Of a stretch of DNA of 64,000 nucleotides, positions 33,296-41,758 are shown one piece after another. This stretch comes from Rubrobacter_A sp965214435 (lineage in GTDB: Bacteria > Actinomycetota > Rubrobacteria > Rubrobacterales > Rubrobacteraceae), in the NCBI GenBank assembly GCA_965214435.1, contig OZ243960.1, positions 3,224,001-3,288,000 of the forward strand, read 5' to 3'. The notes beneath the pieces were generated by a model. The model was given only the letters and a program-made list of their open reading frames with translations. It was not told where the DNA came from and did not search any database. How positions within the stretch are numbered: position 1 is the stretch's first letter; every line of letters starts with the position of its first letter. The position numbers and the translations under genes are program-made.

Positions 33296-35182
33296 CTACT
33301 CGTGGCCGTTGCGGTGCGGGCCTTTGGGGCCTACCCGGTCAACCGCGTGCTCTTCTATGAGACGCTTGAGATGGGCGGCGTCCACGGTCTCGTACTCGAT
33401 CAGGTCCTGCGAGAGCCGCTCCAGCAGTTCGCGGTTCCTTACTAGGAGGTCTTCGGCGGTATCGTAAGACTCGTCGATTATCCGCCGGATCTCCTTGTCT
33501 ATCTGGAACGCTATCTCGTCGGAGTAGTCCTGCTGGTTACCAAAATCCCGGCCCATAAAGACCTGGCCCTGGCTCTGGCCGAGCGTCAGCGGGCCGAGCT
33601 TGTCGCTCATGCCGTAGCGGGTCACCATCTGCCGGGCCGTCGAGGTCACCCTTTCGAGGTCGTTGGAGGCGCCGGTCGTGATCTCCTCGAAGGTCACGCT
33701 CTCCGCTGCCCGGCCGCCGAGCATCATCGCGAGCTGGGACATTAGCTGCCCGCGGCTCATCATAAAGCGGTCCTCGGTCGGGAGGCTCATGGTTATGCCC
33801 AAGGCCTGTCCGCGGGGGATAATGGTGATCTTGTGCACCGGGTCAGCCTCGGGCAGGAGCGCCCCCACTATGGCGTGACCAGCCTCGTGATAGGCGGTTA
33901 TCTCCTTCTCTTTCTCAGAGATAAGCCGCGTCTTGCGCTCGGGACCGGCTATCACCCGGTCGACGGCCTCCTCCATCTCTTCCATGGAGATCTCATCCTT
34001 GTTGTACCGGGCGGCCAGGAGCGCCGCCTCGTTCACTAGGTTGGCGAGGTCGGCCCCGGTAAAGCCCGGCGTGCCCCGCGCGATGGTCGCAACGTCGATG
34101 TCGTCGCCCAATGGCTTGCCCCGGGTATGGACCGAGAGGATCTTCTCCCGCCCCGGAAGATCCGGCCGGTCGACTACTATCTGCCGGTCGAAACGACCAG
34201 GCCGCAGAAGCGCCGGGTCGAGGATGTCCGCCCGGTTGGTCGCGGCGATCATGATAATGCCGCTCTTGGCGTCAAAGCCGTCCATCTCGACGAGCAACTG
34301 GTTTAGCGTCTGCTCCCGCTCGTCGTGGCCGCCACCCATGCCGGCCCCCCGCTGCCGACCGACGGCGTCGATCTCGTCCATAAAGATGATGCACGGGGAG
34401 TTCTGCTTGGCCTGCTCGAAGAGGTCCCGGACCCGGCTCGCGCCGACGCCGACGAACATCTCCACAAAGTCCGAACCGGAGATGCTGAAGAACGGCACCC
34501 CGGCTTCCCCGGCGACCGCCCTGGCGAGCAGCGTCTTACCGGTACCCGGAGGTCCTACGAGCAGAGCACCTTTCGGGATACGGGCACCGAGCTTCTGGAA
34601 CTTCTGGGGGTTCTCCAGAAACTCCTTGATCTCGGTTAGCTCTTGGACAGCCTCGTGGACTCCGGCCACGTCGGAGAAGGTGACCTTCGGCTGGTCCTTG
34701 GTCATCTTCTTTGCCCGGCTCTTACCAAAGCTCATCACCCGGTTGCCGCCGCCCTGCATCGAGCTGAACAGGAACAGGAACAGGAGAACTATCAGGAAGA
34801 TCGGGCCTAGCGTGAACAAGAGCGTCGTCCAGAAGCCCTGGTTCTGCGGATCGGTCTCAAACGGTATCTGAGCGTCGTTAAAGGCGGCCGCGATGTCGAA
34901 CTGCTGCGGGTAGGAGTATTCGAACTCCTCGGTGCCGCCGTTATTGGTGTTCAGCAGCCCGGTGACGGTCTGGTCCTCATCCTTGACCGTGAGATTCTGG
35001 TCCGGCTGATCTTCCGGTACATCCGTAACGAAGGAATTGTTGTCTACAGCCCGTTGAAACTGCTGGGAGTTCAACTCTCTAGTCTCCGGGTTATTGGAGG
35101 TTAAAAGCTGTATAAGGAGGAACGCGAAAATAATCAGAACGATAAAGTACAGAAGTCCGCCGCTTCTTAAAAATCTGCCCAA
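33296..35182 (-). CDS. ftsH: ATP-dependent zinc metalloprotease FtsH
   Basis: FtsH is a membrane-anchored AAA+ protease that degrades membrane and short-lived proteins. The 628-residue product has transmembrane helices at about residues 9-27 and 121-141, with the loop outside the membrane between them. Walker A GPPGTGKT is at about 210-217, the second region of homology follows, and the zinc site HEAGH is at about 431-435. The C-terminal tail is short. It lies between hpt and folP as in Bacillus (tilS-hpt-ftsH). Confidence 0.98.
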   Translation of the reverse strand: MGRFLRSGGLLYFIVLIIFAFLLIQLLTSNNPETRELNSQQFQRAVDNNSFVTDVPEDQPDQNLTVKDEDQTVTGLLNTNNGGTEEFEYSYPQQFDIAAAFNDAQIPFETDPQNQGFWTTLLFTLGPIFLIVLLFLFLFSSMQGGGNRVMSFGKSRAKKMTKDQPKVTFSDVAGVHEAVQELTEIKEFLENPQKFQKLGARIPKGALLVGPPGTGKTLLARAVAGEAGVPFFSISGSDFVEMFVGVGASRVRDLFEQAKQNSPCIIFMDEIDAVGRQRGAGMGGGHDEREQTLNQLLVEMDGFDAKSGIIMIAATNRADILDPALLRPGRFDRQIVVDRPDLPGREKILSVHTRGKPLGDDIDVATIARGTPGFTGADLANLVNEAALLAARYNKDEISMEEMEEAVDRVIAGPERKTRLISEKEKEITAYHEAGHAIVGALLPEADPVHKITIIPRGQALGITMSLPTEDRFMMSRGQLMSQLAMMLGGRAAESVTFEEITTGASNDLERVTSTARQMVTRYGMSDKLGPLTLGQSQGQVFMGRDFGNQQDYSDEIAFQIDKEIRRIIDESYDTAEDLLVRNRELLERLSQDLIEYETVDAAHLKRLIEEHAVDRVGPKGPHRNGHE

Positions 35183-35222
35183 CTGTTCTTACCTCTCGTG
35201 AGATACTTCTAGGACATAGAGC

Positions 35223-35228
35223 ATTATA
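35223..35228 (-). promoter_or_regulatory. -10 element of ftsH
   Basis: A perfect TATAAT on the minus strand would start transcription near 35216, about 34 bases before the ftsH start. No clear -35 is present. The element lies between short inverted repeats, ACCTCTC and GAGAGGT. Confidence 0.45.
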
Positions 35229-35297
35229 CTACCTGAGAGGTGCTTCGAGGTATGAGGGTTTACGTTGCCGCGGAGTTCCGCAAAGCGCCGGAAATGG

Positions 35298-35846
35298 TTA
35301 GCCGTCGGGGTTTTCCGGATCCACGATACCGATGTCGGGAAGGTTCCGGTACGCCCCGGCATAGTCGAGGCCATAACCCACGACAAACTCGTCGGGTATT
35401 TCGAAGCCCAGGTACTTTACATCTATCTCGACCCTCCGACGGGCGGGCTTTGAAAGCAGCGCGCAGATCTCCAGACTCGCCGGCCGGCGGGCGATAAGGG
35501 ACCGCCGGAGGTAAGAGAGCGTTAGCCCGCTATCTATTATGTCCTCGACGATAATGACGTGCCGGCCGGTTATGTCTTCTTCCAGGTCTTTTAAGATGCG
35601 GACGACCCCGCTGCTGCTCGTGCCCGCGCCGTAGCTGCTGATGTCCATAAAGTCTATCTCGCACGCGAGGTCTATCCGGCGCATAAGGTCCGAAAGGACA
35701 ACCACCGCGCCGCGCAGGATGCAGACCAGGATCGGCTTTTCCCCCCGGTAATCCTCGGTGATGCGGTCGCCGATCTCGCGCACCTTCTCCTGGATCTCCG
35801 CCGAAGATATGAGCACCTTTGTCACGTCGGGGATCTTACTAAACAT
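35298..35846 (-). CDS. hpt: Hypoxanthine phosphoribosyltransferase
   Basis: Hpt salvages hypoxanthine (and often guanine) to IMP or GMP using PRPP. The 182-residue product has PILVCILRGAVVVLSDLMRRI, DFMDISSYGAGTSSSG, the PRPP-binding loop VIIVEDIIDSGLTLSYL and the C-terminal IPDEFVVGYGLDYAGAYRNLP. Its start overlaps the tilS stop by 8 bases, as often in the tilS-hpt-ftsH cluster. Confidence 0.97.
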   Translation of the reverse strand: MFSKIPDVTKVLISSAEIQEKVREIGDRITEDYRGEKPILVCILRGAVVVLSDLMRRIDLACEIDFMDISSYGAGTSSSGVVRILKDLEEDITGRHVIIVEDIIDSGLTLSYLRRSLIARRPASLEICALLSKPARRRVEIDVKYLGFEIPDEFVVGYGLDYAGAYRNLPDIGIVDPENPDG

Positions 35847-37194
35847 CCTCCCGATTTTCTTCTACCGCTATCCGCACCACCGCCCGCGCCCCGTCTCCTA
35901 CCTTAAACTCTTCCCCGAGTTCCCCCATGAATACCCACGCCACCCTCTCCTCCTCATCCACCACGACCGGGGTCCGCCACCGCAGGTCCTTTGGCACTTT
36001 ACGGTCCATCATGGCCCGCAGCACCTTTTTCTCTCCCCCGAGCCCTAGAGGCCGGACCGTATCCCCCTCCCGCACCATCCGCACCCGGTAAGGGCCTCTG
36101 CCGGCGTCGAGGTAAGCGACTTCCGGACGGGCGGCATCCGCCGCATCGAACCCTACAACCTCCTGGACCTCGACGGTCCAACCTCCAAAGCGCCACCGGC
36201 CGGGACGGACCCGGGCAGGCTCCTTGCCCGCGGCTCCATCTTGAATTTCCCGAGGGTAGAAGGCCAGTTCGCCGGTCGTCCGGCCGGCCGCGACGATATT
36301 ACCCGGCAGATCCAGCAGCCTCGTACCTCGCCCGTTCGCGGCAATATCGAGAACCGCTTCTACGGCGGTGGCGTCCAGCCCGGACGCGTCGGGAAGCAGG
36401 GCGGCGTAGGCCCGGCGGACCGCGTGCCGCCGGAGGGGAACGGGTAGAGAGTCAAGATCGTCGAACGGTATGTAAACCTCGTGCTCGCGGTAGCGCAGGG
36501 CTTTTGCGGCGAGGTCTTCTAGGACCCGGAGGTCCTCCCGGAGCAACAGGGCGCCCCGGGCGATGTTGCTGCCCGCGCCGGGGTACAACTCTTCCAGGAC
36601 CGGCAGCGCCTCCAACCGCACCCGGTTGCGGGCGTACTTTCCGGTCAGGTTGGTTCTATCCGTACGATAGGGCTGGCCGAGAAGCTCCAGGTAACCGAGA
36701 ACGTCGGTCCTGCGGCAGCGGATCAAAGGCCGCACCACCTTTCCGCTGACCGGCGGTATCCCGGAGATGCCCCGCATCCCAGCCCCGCGCGCGAGGTTCA
36801 TCAAGACCGTCTCCGCCACATCATCCGCCGTATGCCCGGTAACCACACCGGACAAACCACGTGCTTCCACTACTTCGTCGGCAGAGCGGTACCGCGCCCG
36901 CCGGGCCTCTTCTTGAACGTTAGAAGCACTCTGAAAGTCCAAGAGCCGTACCTCGTAGTCCAGGCCCAACGTTCCGCAAAGCTCCTCTACAAATTCCGCA
37001 TCCGCACGGGATTCCGCACCCCGCAACCCGTGGTCGACGTGCAACACGACCGGCCAGTGTCCGAGTTCGACCAGCACCCTCAAAAGCGCGACCGAGTCCG
37101 GGCCGCCGGAGACCAGCGCTAGTGATTGCGTGAGGTCCATGCCGTAGAAAGCCGCCGTCCGTTCGACTATATCCGGTAGGTACTCTGGGTTCAT
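35839..37194 (-). CDS. tilS: tRNA(Ile)-lysidine synthetase
   Basis: TilS modifies C34 of the tRNA-Ile that reads AUA. The 451-residue product has the ATP pyrophosphatase P-loop SGGPDS at residues 29-34, VVLHVDHGLRGAESRADAEF, GHTADDVAETVLMNLARGAG and IRCRRTDVLGYL, then a TilS substrate-binding C-terminal domain with VRMVREGDTVRPLGLGG. The ATG at 37194 follows a -10 element by six bases, so the mRNA is probably leaderless. The gene ends the host block on the left of the first integrated element. Confidence 0.96.
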   Translation of the reverse strand: MNPEYLPDIVERTAAFYGMDLTQSLALVSGGPDSVALLRVLVELGHWPVVLHVDHGLRGAESRADAEFVEELCGTLGLDYEVRLLDFQSASNVQEEARRARYRSADEVVEARGLSGVVTGHTADDVAETVLMNLARGAGMRGISGIPPVSGKVVRPLIRCRRTDVLGYLELLGQPYRTDRTNLTGKYARNRVRLEALPVLEELYPGAGSNIARGALLLREDLRVLEDLAAKALRYREHEVYIPFDDLDSLPVPLRRHAVRRAYAALLPDASGLDATAVEAVLDIAANGRGTRLLDLPGNIVAAGRTTGELAFYPREIQDGAAGKEPARVRPGRWRFGGWTVEVQEVVGFDAADAARPEVAYLDAGRGPYRVRMVREGDTVRPLGLGGEKKVLRAMMDRKVPKDLRWRTPVVVDEEERVAWVFMGELGEEFKVGDGARAVVRIAVEENREDV

Positions 37195-37200
37195 ACTCTT

Positions 37201-37206
37201 ATTTTA
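37201..37206 (-). promoter_or_regulatory. -10 element of tilS, leaderless arrangement
   Basis: TAAAAT on the minus strand stands exactly six bases before the tilS ATG. The intervening AAGAGT could act as a weak ribosome site only if transcription began further upstream. No good -35 is seen. Confidence 0.45.
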
Positions 37207-37245
37207 AGGTAGGAAACAGAGCCGGTGAGACCGGCGATCTGGAGA

Positions 37246-37276
37246 CAAAACAAAGGCCCTGACGATTGTCAGGGCC
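37246..37276 (-). terminator. Original tRNA-fMet terminator, now orphaned
   Basis: GGCCCTGAC and GTCAGGGCC form a perfect 9-bp stem with a four-base loop, followed by TTTGTTTTG on the minus strand. It lies directly behind the left tRNA remnant, so it is the host terminator displaced from the intact gene by the insertion. Confidence 0.8.
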
Positions 37277-37327
37277 GGTAGTAGCGGGGATAGGATTTGA
37301 ACCTATGACCTTCGGGTTATGAGCCCG
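37252..37327. repeat. Left attachment repeat
   Basis: This is the left copy of the direct repeat. It holds the 3' half of the initiator tRNA from the anticodon loop onward plus the host tRNA terminator. It differs from the right copy at 37267 and 37274. Confidence 0.9.
37282..37327 (-). pseudogene. Truncated initiator tRNA (3' 46 bases)
   Basis: Identical to the 3' part of the intact tRNA-fMet at 43587-43660, from the anticodon loop to the discriminator. The D arm and 5' acceptor strand are missing because the element sits between them. Confidence 0.93.
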
Positions 37328-37381
37328 TTTAACCAACTGTTACTACCGCAATCGGCCTATTTCTACCCTGTAAATACAGGC

Positions 37382-37416
37382 GTTGCCAGTACCCGTTGCA
37401 GTACGGTTGCAGTCAA
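37382..37416 (+). repeat. Arm-type repeats near the left end
   Basis: Three copies of a GTTGC(C)AGTA-like motif lie here in the same direction; the last is GGTTGCAGTCAA at 37405-37416. Matching copies lie near the right end (43465-43473 and 43476-43487). They are probably integrase or excisionase arm sites. Confidence 0.55.
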
Positions 37417-37424
37417 CCGACCTA

Positions 37425-37721
37425 TTACACAGCCCCCGCTAACCACGCATCTACCGCCGGATCAACTTCTGGTACTTCGTAGCGTTCCCGCCGCTGTACT
37501 TCGGGCCGGTAGCTGCCGGTCCTGTTCTTACGGGCGTAGTTGGTTAGGGCTTTGGCCGGATCATCCGTACCCGCTGCCCATTCGCATATGGCGATTGCTG
37601 CCCGCTGTGGGCTGCCGATCAAAGCCTTGTGAATTGTGTAGGCCGATATGCCGAAGTCCTGTTCTAGCAGACCGGCGAACCGATAATCCACGCGGATCTG
37701 CCGCGTGCTGTATTCTTCCAT
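37425..37721 (-). CDS. Small protein of unknown function near the left end
   Basis: I do not recognise it. The 98-residue product starts MEEYSTRQIRVDYRFAGLL and ends EVPEVDPAVDAWLAGAV; it has mixed helix-forming and charged stretches and no membrane segment. GGGGG lies about ten bases upstream of the ATG. It is divergent from the Xre gene at 37994 across a 272-base gap that contains TAGAAT, a likely -10 element for the rightward gene. The position resembles that of excisionase or regulator genes, but there is no motif to confirm it. Confidence 0.55.
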   Translation of the reverse strand: MEEYSTRQIRVDYRFAGLLEQDFGISAYTIHKALIGSPQRAAIAICEWAAGTDDPAKALTNYARKNRTGSYRPEVQRRERYEVPEVDPAVDAWLAGAV

Positions 37722-37993
37722 TTGGCAAAACCCCCTAATGGTTTTGTCCGGGGCCGGGGTGCTACCAACACCGCTGGCCCGCTTTTGTAGTATCCGCTAC
37801 TTAGGTGGCTAACCCCGCCCCGGCTAGGTCCGTCCGGGTCGGTCCGCTTGACCGTTTCGCTACTGATTGTCAACTAACTGGCCTTAGCCTTTAGCTTGAC
37901 CATACCTATATCTTACCGCGTAGATGTAACATTGTCAAGTTATTGTCTGTTTATTTGTGGTAGAATATCCGCGTAAGCAACGGAAAGGCTGTG

Positions 37994-38200
37994 ATGGAAG
38001 TGAACGGTACAAGGCTTAGGGAATTGCGGGAAGCGCGGGTACTTAGTATGCAGGACCTTGCGTTAGCCGCTGCCCTGGACAGACAGACGATCTACGCGCT
38101 GGAAAACGGCCGCAGAAGAAACGCCCACCCTAAGACCATCCGCAAGCTTGCGGCAGCGTTGGACGTCGAAGCACAGGAATTGGTAAACGTTAAACCGTAG
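37994..38200 (+). CDS. Xre family helix-turn-helix regulator
   Basis: The 68-residue product is a bare HTH_3 domain: LRELREARVLSMQDLALAAALDRQTIYALENGRR, then KTIRKLAAALDVEAQELV. There is no other domain. The start is the ATG at 37994 (MEVNGTRL), with GTG directly before it and AAGG upstream. It precedes the primase gene, separated by a strong hairpin, and so probably controls replication or excision of the element. Confidence 0.85.
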   Translation: MEVNGTRLRELREARVLSMQDLALAAALDRQTIYALENGRRRNAHPKTIRKLAAALDVEAQELVNVKP

Positions 38201-38262
38201 GTTTAGGGATCACATATACCGCCAAAGTTACAATGTAATTAGTAGCTCGTAAGTAAAGAAGA

Positions 38263-38297
38263 TTCGCGGGGTATCTACCCAGATACGACCCCGCGAA
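38263..38297 (+). promoter_or_regulatory. Strong hairpin ahead of the primase gene
   Basis: TTCGCGGGG and CCCCGCGAA pair, with an inner TATCT-ACCC-AGATA helix. It ends 16 bases before the primase ATG and has no U tract. It is probably a translational or replication-control structure; its function is unknown. Confidence 0.5.
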
Positions 38298-38313
38298 AAC
38301 GAAAGGTTAATAC

Positions 38314-39345
38314 ATGAGTTCTACCATAACCCCTGCAATAAACCCGAATTTGCCTATAGAACTTACTAAACATCCTTATTGGGTATTCTGGAAGTGGGAC
38401 CAGCGTAACGGCGACTGGACTAAGGTACCCTACGACCCCCACACGGGGGGTATGGGAAGTTCTACGGACCCTAGCAAGTGGGCTAGCTACGATCAAGCCG
38501 TAACCGCGATGCACGAATACAAGGGTAGCGGCGTGGGCGTAGTCATGTCCGAAGACACGCTACTAGCCGGTATCGACCTTGACGGATGCATAGATCAGGA
38601 TACCGGGAAAATCGACCCCGCTGCACAGGCCATAGTAGACGAGTGCCCGACGTACTGGGAAACCAGCCCTAGCGGTACGGGTCTTAGGGGCGTCTTGTAT
38701 GGTCTTAGGCCGGGCTTAGAAGAAAATACGGATATCACGCCGGGGGGCGGTAAGCTTGAAATGTATGACGGTCGTAGCAGCAGGTTTCTAACCATCACCG
38801 GCGATCATCTAGCGGATACCCCGCACGAAGTGTGTACCCGACCTAAAGAATTCGCGGATATATACAGCCGTTTTCTAAGCCACAAGGATACCGCCCCCCG
38901 CGTGGATATTAGCGATGTACCCACGCCCCCAATAGGTACGACCGTGGGCGATGTTGTCGGGAAGCTTAGTAAGGAACGGGATACCGCGAAGTTCGATAAG
39001 CTGTTCTGGGACGGGGATACAAGCGATTACGATAACGACGAATCTAGGGCAGACGGCGCGCTTATAAGAAAGGTCGTCTTTTACACGGGGGGCGACGTTG
39101 ATCTTGCCGAACAGGTCATGCGGCGATCTAAACTAGCGCGGCCTAAATGGGACGAAAAGCGGGGCGATACGACATGGTTACGGAAGGATATACAAAACGG
39201 TATCCAATCCACAACGGAATTCTACGGGGCATTTGATTTAAACCAATATAGTACCCCCCATGAAAAAAAAGAAATGAATGGGGATGGATCATTTCTTTTA
39301 AACCATCGGGGGGGCTTAATGGTACAAAAGAAATCCGGTTTCTAA
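38314..39345 (+). CDS. Primase-polymerase half of the replication protein (NrS-1 type)
   Basis: The 343-residue product belongs to the phage/plasmid primase-polymerase family with a helix-bundle domain, like NrS-1 polymerase. Signatures are YWVFWKWDQR, KVPYDPHTGG, the metal-binding GIDLDGCID (about residues 89-97), SPSGTGLRGV, KLEMYDGRSSRFLTITG, and the helix-bundle region GALIRKVVFYTGGDVDLAEQ. Related proteins continue into an ATPase/helicase. Here the frame ends at a TAA while the ATPase continues in the -1 frame. The overlap holds A8 (39263-39270) and G7 (39308-39314) slippery tracts. The start is ATG 38314 with AAAGG upstream. Confidence 0.85.
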   Translation: MSSTITPAINPNLPIELTKHPYWVFWKWDQRNGDWTKVPYDPHTGGMGSSTDPSKWASYDQAVTAMHEYKGSGVGVVMSEDTLLAGIDLDGCIDQDTGKIDPAAQAIVDECPTYWETSPSGTGLRGVLYGLRPGLEENTDITPGGGKLEMYDGRSSRFLTITGDHLADTPHEVCTRPKEFADIYSRFLSHKDTAPRVDISDVPTPPIGTTVGDVVGKLSKERDTAKFDKLFWDGDTSDYDNDESRADGALIRKVVFYTGGDVDLAEQVMRRSKLARPKWDEKRGDTTWLRKDIQNGIQSTTEFYGAFDLNQYSTPHEKKEMNGDGSFLLNHRGGLMVQKKSGF

Positions 39346-40292
39346 GTCTTGACGAGCTTCTACAAGAATCCGGCGACAAACCCGACTTCGTAGCAGCGCC
39401 GTACTTCGCCCGTGGGGGCTTAACCGATCTGTCCGGCCCGGCTAAAAGGTCCGGCAAGACGACCTTCACGCTTCACCTGATAAAAGCAATCCTTGACGGC
39501 GTACCGTTCCTAGATGAAGATACGCAGGCTACAAAGGTCCTATACCTAACCGAACAGGGCGAGAACTTCGTTCAAGCTGCGTTAGCGGTAGGGCTTGATC
39601 CGAAGCATCCCAACCTGAAAATCTTGCAGTGGCATCAAACCAGGGGCCATAGCTGGCCTGAAATAGTCCAGGCTGTACGGGACTACGCTAAGGAATTCGA
39701 CGCGGGCTTTGTGGTCGTGGATACCCTTAACCGCTTTGCCGGTTTGAAGGGCGACGAAGAAAACAGCGCGGGCGCTGTGGGTGAAGCCATGAATCCGCTG
39801 CTGGAAACAGCGCAAGGGGATCATCTTTGTGTACTGTCGATTCGACACGCGAACAAAGAAGGTCGCGCCCGTGGATCAACACAGTTTGACCACGACGTAG
39901 ACCAGATACTTACCCTAAAACGGCCCGAAGCCGGATACGGCGATAACGTCCGCGAACTTGACAGCATAGGCCGGTATCACAATGGGGCGATGCTGATAGA
40001 ACTTTCCGAAGACGGTTACAAGGCTTTGGGGACCGGGACGAACGTCCGGTTTACGCAAGCTTTACGGGGGATCAATGAATTTGTGTCAGACGATCAAGAT
40101 AATCCTACCCGTAAACCGATCATCGCCAGCTACTTAAAAGAAAACTACGATGTGTCCAACAGTACCGCTACCCGCGCTTTGAAATTTCTGGTCGAATCGG
40201 GCGACCTTGTACAGATAAACGTCAAGGAAAAAGGCGCACCTTTGGCCTTCTACAAAGCACCATTCGACGTGTCAGAAATCCCCGCAGCTTAG
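39264..40292 (+). CDS. RepA-like ATPase/helicase half, -1 frame, no own start
   Basis: This frame opens right after a stop at 39261-39263 and codes for about 342 residues. Walker A is GPAKRSGKTT (about 39436-39465), a Walker-B-like FVVVDTLNRF follows, then SIRHANKEGRARGSTQFDHDVDQILTL as in RepA/DnaB-like plasmid ATPases. A winged-helix C-terminus (SNSTATRALKFLVESGDLV) ends it. There is no ATG, GTG or TTG before the Walker A motif; the first ATG (39624) would cut it off. Translation therefore needs a -1 frameshift from the primase gene, or the gene is broken. Confidence 0.8.
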   Translation, partial: KKRNEWGWIISFKPSGGLNGTKEIRFLSLDELLQESGDKPDFVAAPYFARGGLTDLSGPAKRSGKTTFTLHLIKAILDGVPFLDEDTQATKVLYLTEQGENFVQAALAVGLDPKHPNLKILQWHQTRGHSWPEIVQAVRDYAKEFDAGFVVVDTLNRFAGLKGDEENSAGAVGEAMNPLLETAQGDHLCVLSIRHANKEGRARGSTQFDHDVDQILTLKRPEAGYGDNVRELDSIGRYHNGAMLIELSEDGYKALGTGTNVRFTQALRGINEFVSDDQDNPTRKPIIASYLKENYDVSNSTATRALKFLVESGDLVQINVKEKGAPLAFYKAPFDVSEIPAA

Positions 40293-40307
40293 GAAAGGAA
40301 CCTAGCA

Positions 40308-40517
40308 ATGCAGCTTACTAACCTTAAAAAGATCCGTACCGCCCGTGGGTGTAGCCGTAGGGCGCTGGCCGAAAAGACCGGCCTTAGCCCACAGGCAATC
40401 TATTACTTAGAAAAGGGAACGAACAGCGCTCGTCCTTCAACCGCCAAACTATTAGCCCTGGTCCTGGATACGAACGTGGCCGATCTTTGCGGCGAGCCTG
40501 CAAAGGTACCGGCATGA
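40308..40517 (+). CDS. Xre family helix-turn-helix regulator
   Basis: The 69-residue product is a single HTH_3 domain: LKKIRTARGCSRRALAEKTGLSPQAIYYLEKG, then STAKLLALVLDTNVADLC. AGGAAAGGAACC precedes the ATG at 40308. It starts 15 bases after the ATPase stop and its stop overlaps the next start (ATGA), so it begins a run of coupled small genes. Confidence 0.85.
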   Translation: MQLTNLKKIRTARGCSRRALAEKTGLSPQAIYYLEKGTNSARPSTAKLLALVLDTNVADLCGEPAKVPA

Positions 40518-40747
40518 ACCACAGATTGCCGCTGTACAGCGCCGCGCGGGATAGCCCCGGCGACCTGTGCGTGAAAGACAGCCTTATAGAAGCTTGTTTG
40601 GATCATAGCGACGCGCTGGATAGGCTGGCCGAACTTGATCCCCTCGACCCGACGTACCCCTATCACTATAGCGCGGTACGCAGGTTTGAAAAACGGGCCG
40701 ACGACCGTATCCGGGAATTGTGGAAACGACTAGGAAGGACTACATGA
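40514..40747 (+). CDS. Small acidic protein of unknown function
   Basis: I do not recognise it. The 77-residue product begins MNHRLPLYSAARDSPGDLC and has a helical C-terminus rich in Arg, Glu and Asp. The ATG at 40514 forms an ATGA overlap with the Xre stop, which decides the start against an upstream frame extension. It is the second gene of a coupled run of four. Confidence 0.6.
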   Translation: MNHRLPLYSAARDSPGDLCVKDSLIEACLDHSDALDRLAELDPLDPTYPYHYSAVRRFEKRADDRIRELWKRLGRTT

Positions 40748-40947
40748 ATGACACAGATTTACTGGCAGCGATGAAAACCCACAATGACCAGCTAGACGAC
40801 CAGCTTGCAAGCCTGGATAAAGAAATAGCCCGGCTTGAAGCCCGCTGTTTCGATCTGACTATCCCGAAAAAAGACCGGACGGCAGCCGCTATCCGGCATG
40901 GCAAACTTACCAATGATAGGTACGCGCTACGCGCGTTGTACCTGTAA
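40744..40947 (+). CDS. Small helical protein of unknown function
   Basis: I do not recognise it. The 67-residue product (MNDTDLLAAMKTHNDQLDDQ) is likely a coiled coil in its first half, with heptad-like QLASLDKEIARLEARC. The ATG overlaps the previous stop (ATGA type) and AGGA lies upstream. It continues the run of small genes behind the Xre regulator. Confidence 0.6.
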   Translation: MNDTDLLAAMKTHNDQLDDQLASLDKEIARLEARCFDLTIPKKDRTAAAIRHGKLTNDRYALRALYL

Positions 40948-40966
40948 CCCCGAAAGGATTATTACT

Positions 40967-41488
40967 ATGACCGTTGAAGAAATGAACCAGCGCCTTGCCG
41001 ATCTTCCCACCGAACTTAAGCAGGCCGAAAAAGACGCTCGCCGCGAACACGGACGCGCGGCGTTTGAAGGTAACCAGCCCGACCCGGCTGTGGTTAACCG
41101 CCCGGCTGAACTGAAAGCCGAACTAGAAAACCTGCCGTGGGACATCTATAAGCAGCGTGCCGCCGGCCAGCATCGGCAGCTTGATAGCTTGCGTACCACG
41201 CTACAGGAAACGGTCGATGCCTTGCCCGCTGCTAAGGACCGGCTGGCACAGGCACAGGCTGCTAAGGAACTGGCAGACGCCGAATATGAAGCCGCCTATA
41301 GGGAACAGGACGGCCTGAAGGCCCGTGGCCGGGGTATTGACGAAAAAATCCGGTTGAAGCAAGCCTTCCTGAACTACCTTTTTGATGTCGGGGTAGATGC
41401 CAACCTAACAGAAACCGACCTGTTCCGTAGCCCGACCGGACTTAACCAGTATTTCCCGAAACGTGACACGCCGCGTAGCCTTATGTAA
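40967..41488 (+). CDS. Coiled-coil protein of unknown function
   Basis: I do not recognise it. From ATG 40967 (MTVEEMNQRLADLP), with AAAGGA eight bases upstream, it is 173 residues. Long charged helices rich in Ala, Glu, Gln and Lys fill about residues 5-120, with a shorter globular C-terminus (YLFDVGVDANLTETDLFRSP). It is the last gene of the rightward replication operon and is followed by a terminator. Confidence 0.65.
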   Translation: MTVEEMNQRLADLPTELKQAEKDARREHGRAAFEGNQPDPAVVNRPAELKAELENLPWDIYKQRAAGQHRQLDSLRTTLQETVDALPAAKDRLAQAQAAKELADAEYEAAYREQDGLKARGRGIDEKIRLKQAFLNYLFDVGVDANLTETDLFRSPTGLNQYFPKRDTPRSLM

Positions 41489-41549
41489 GGTCCTACCCCC
41501 TTACCCACATCCCCGCAGGCCGTCACGCGCCAACGTCGTACGCCTGTGT

Positions 41550-41590
41550 AGCCCTGATCCCGGCCTTACAGCCGGGGTTGGGGCTTTTTT
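41550..41590 (+). terminator. Terminator of the element's rightward operon
   Basis: AGCCC and CCCGGC arms pair with GCCGGG and GGGGCT, followed by TTTTTT. It lies about 60 bases after the coiled-coil gene. Confidence 0.75.
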
Positions 41591-41758
41591 GTTACGGATT
41601 GTACGAATAGGACGGTTTTTGTTCAAATACCCCCCGTGGGTATACAACCCACAGGCGGCCACACATTCCCAAAACGCCGTATAGACAGGGATTCGGGGCT
41701 AGCATGGTCGTATGAAAGTTGGAAGGTGGGGGTACGAAAGTTGGAAGGTTGCGAACGC

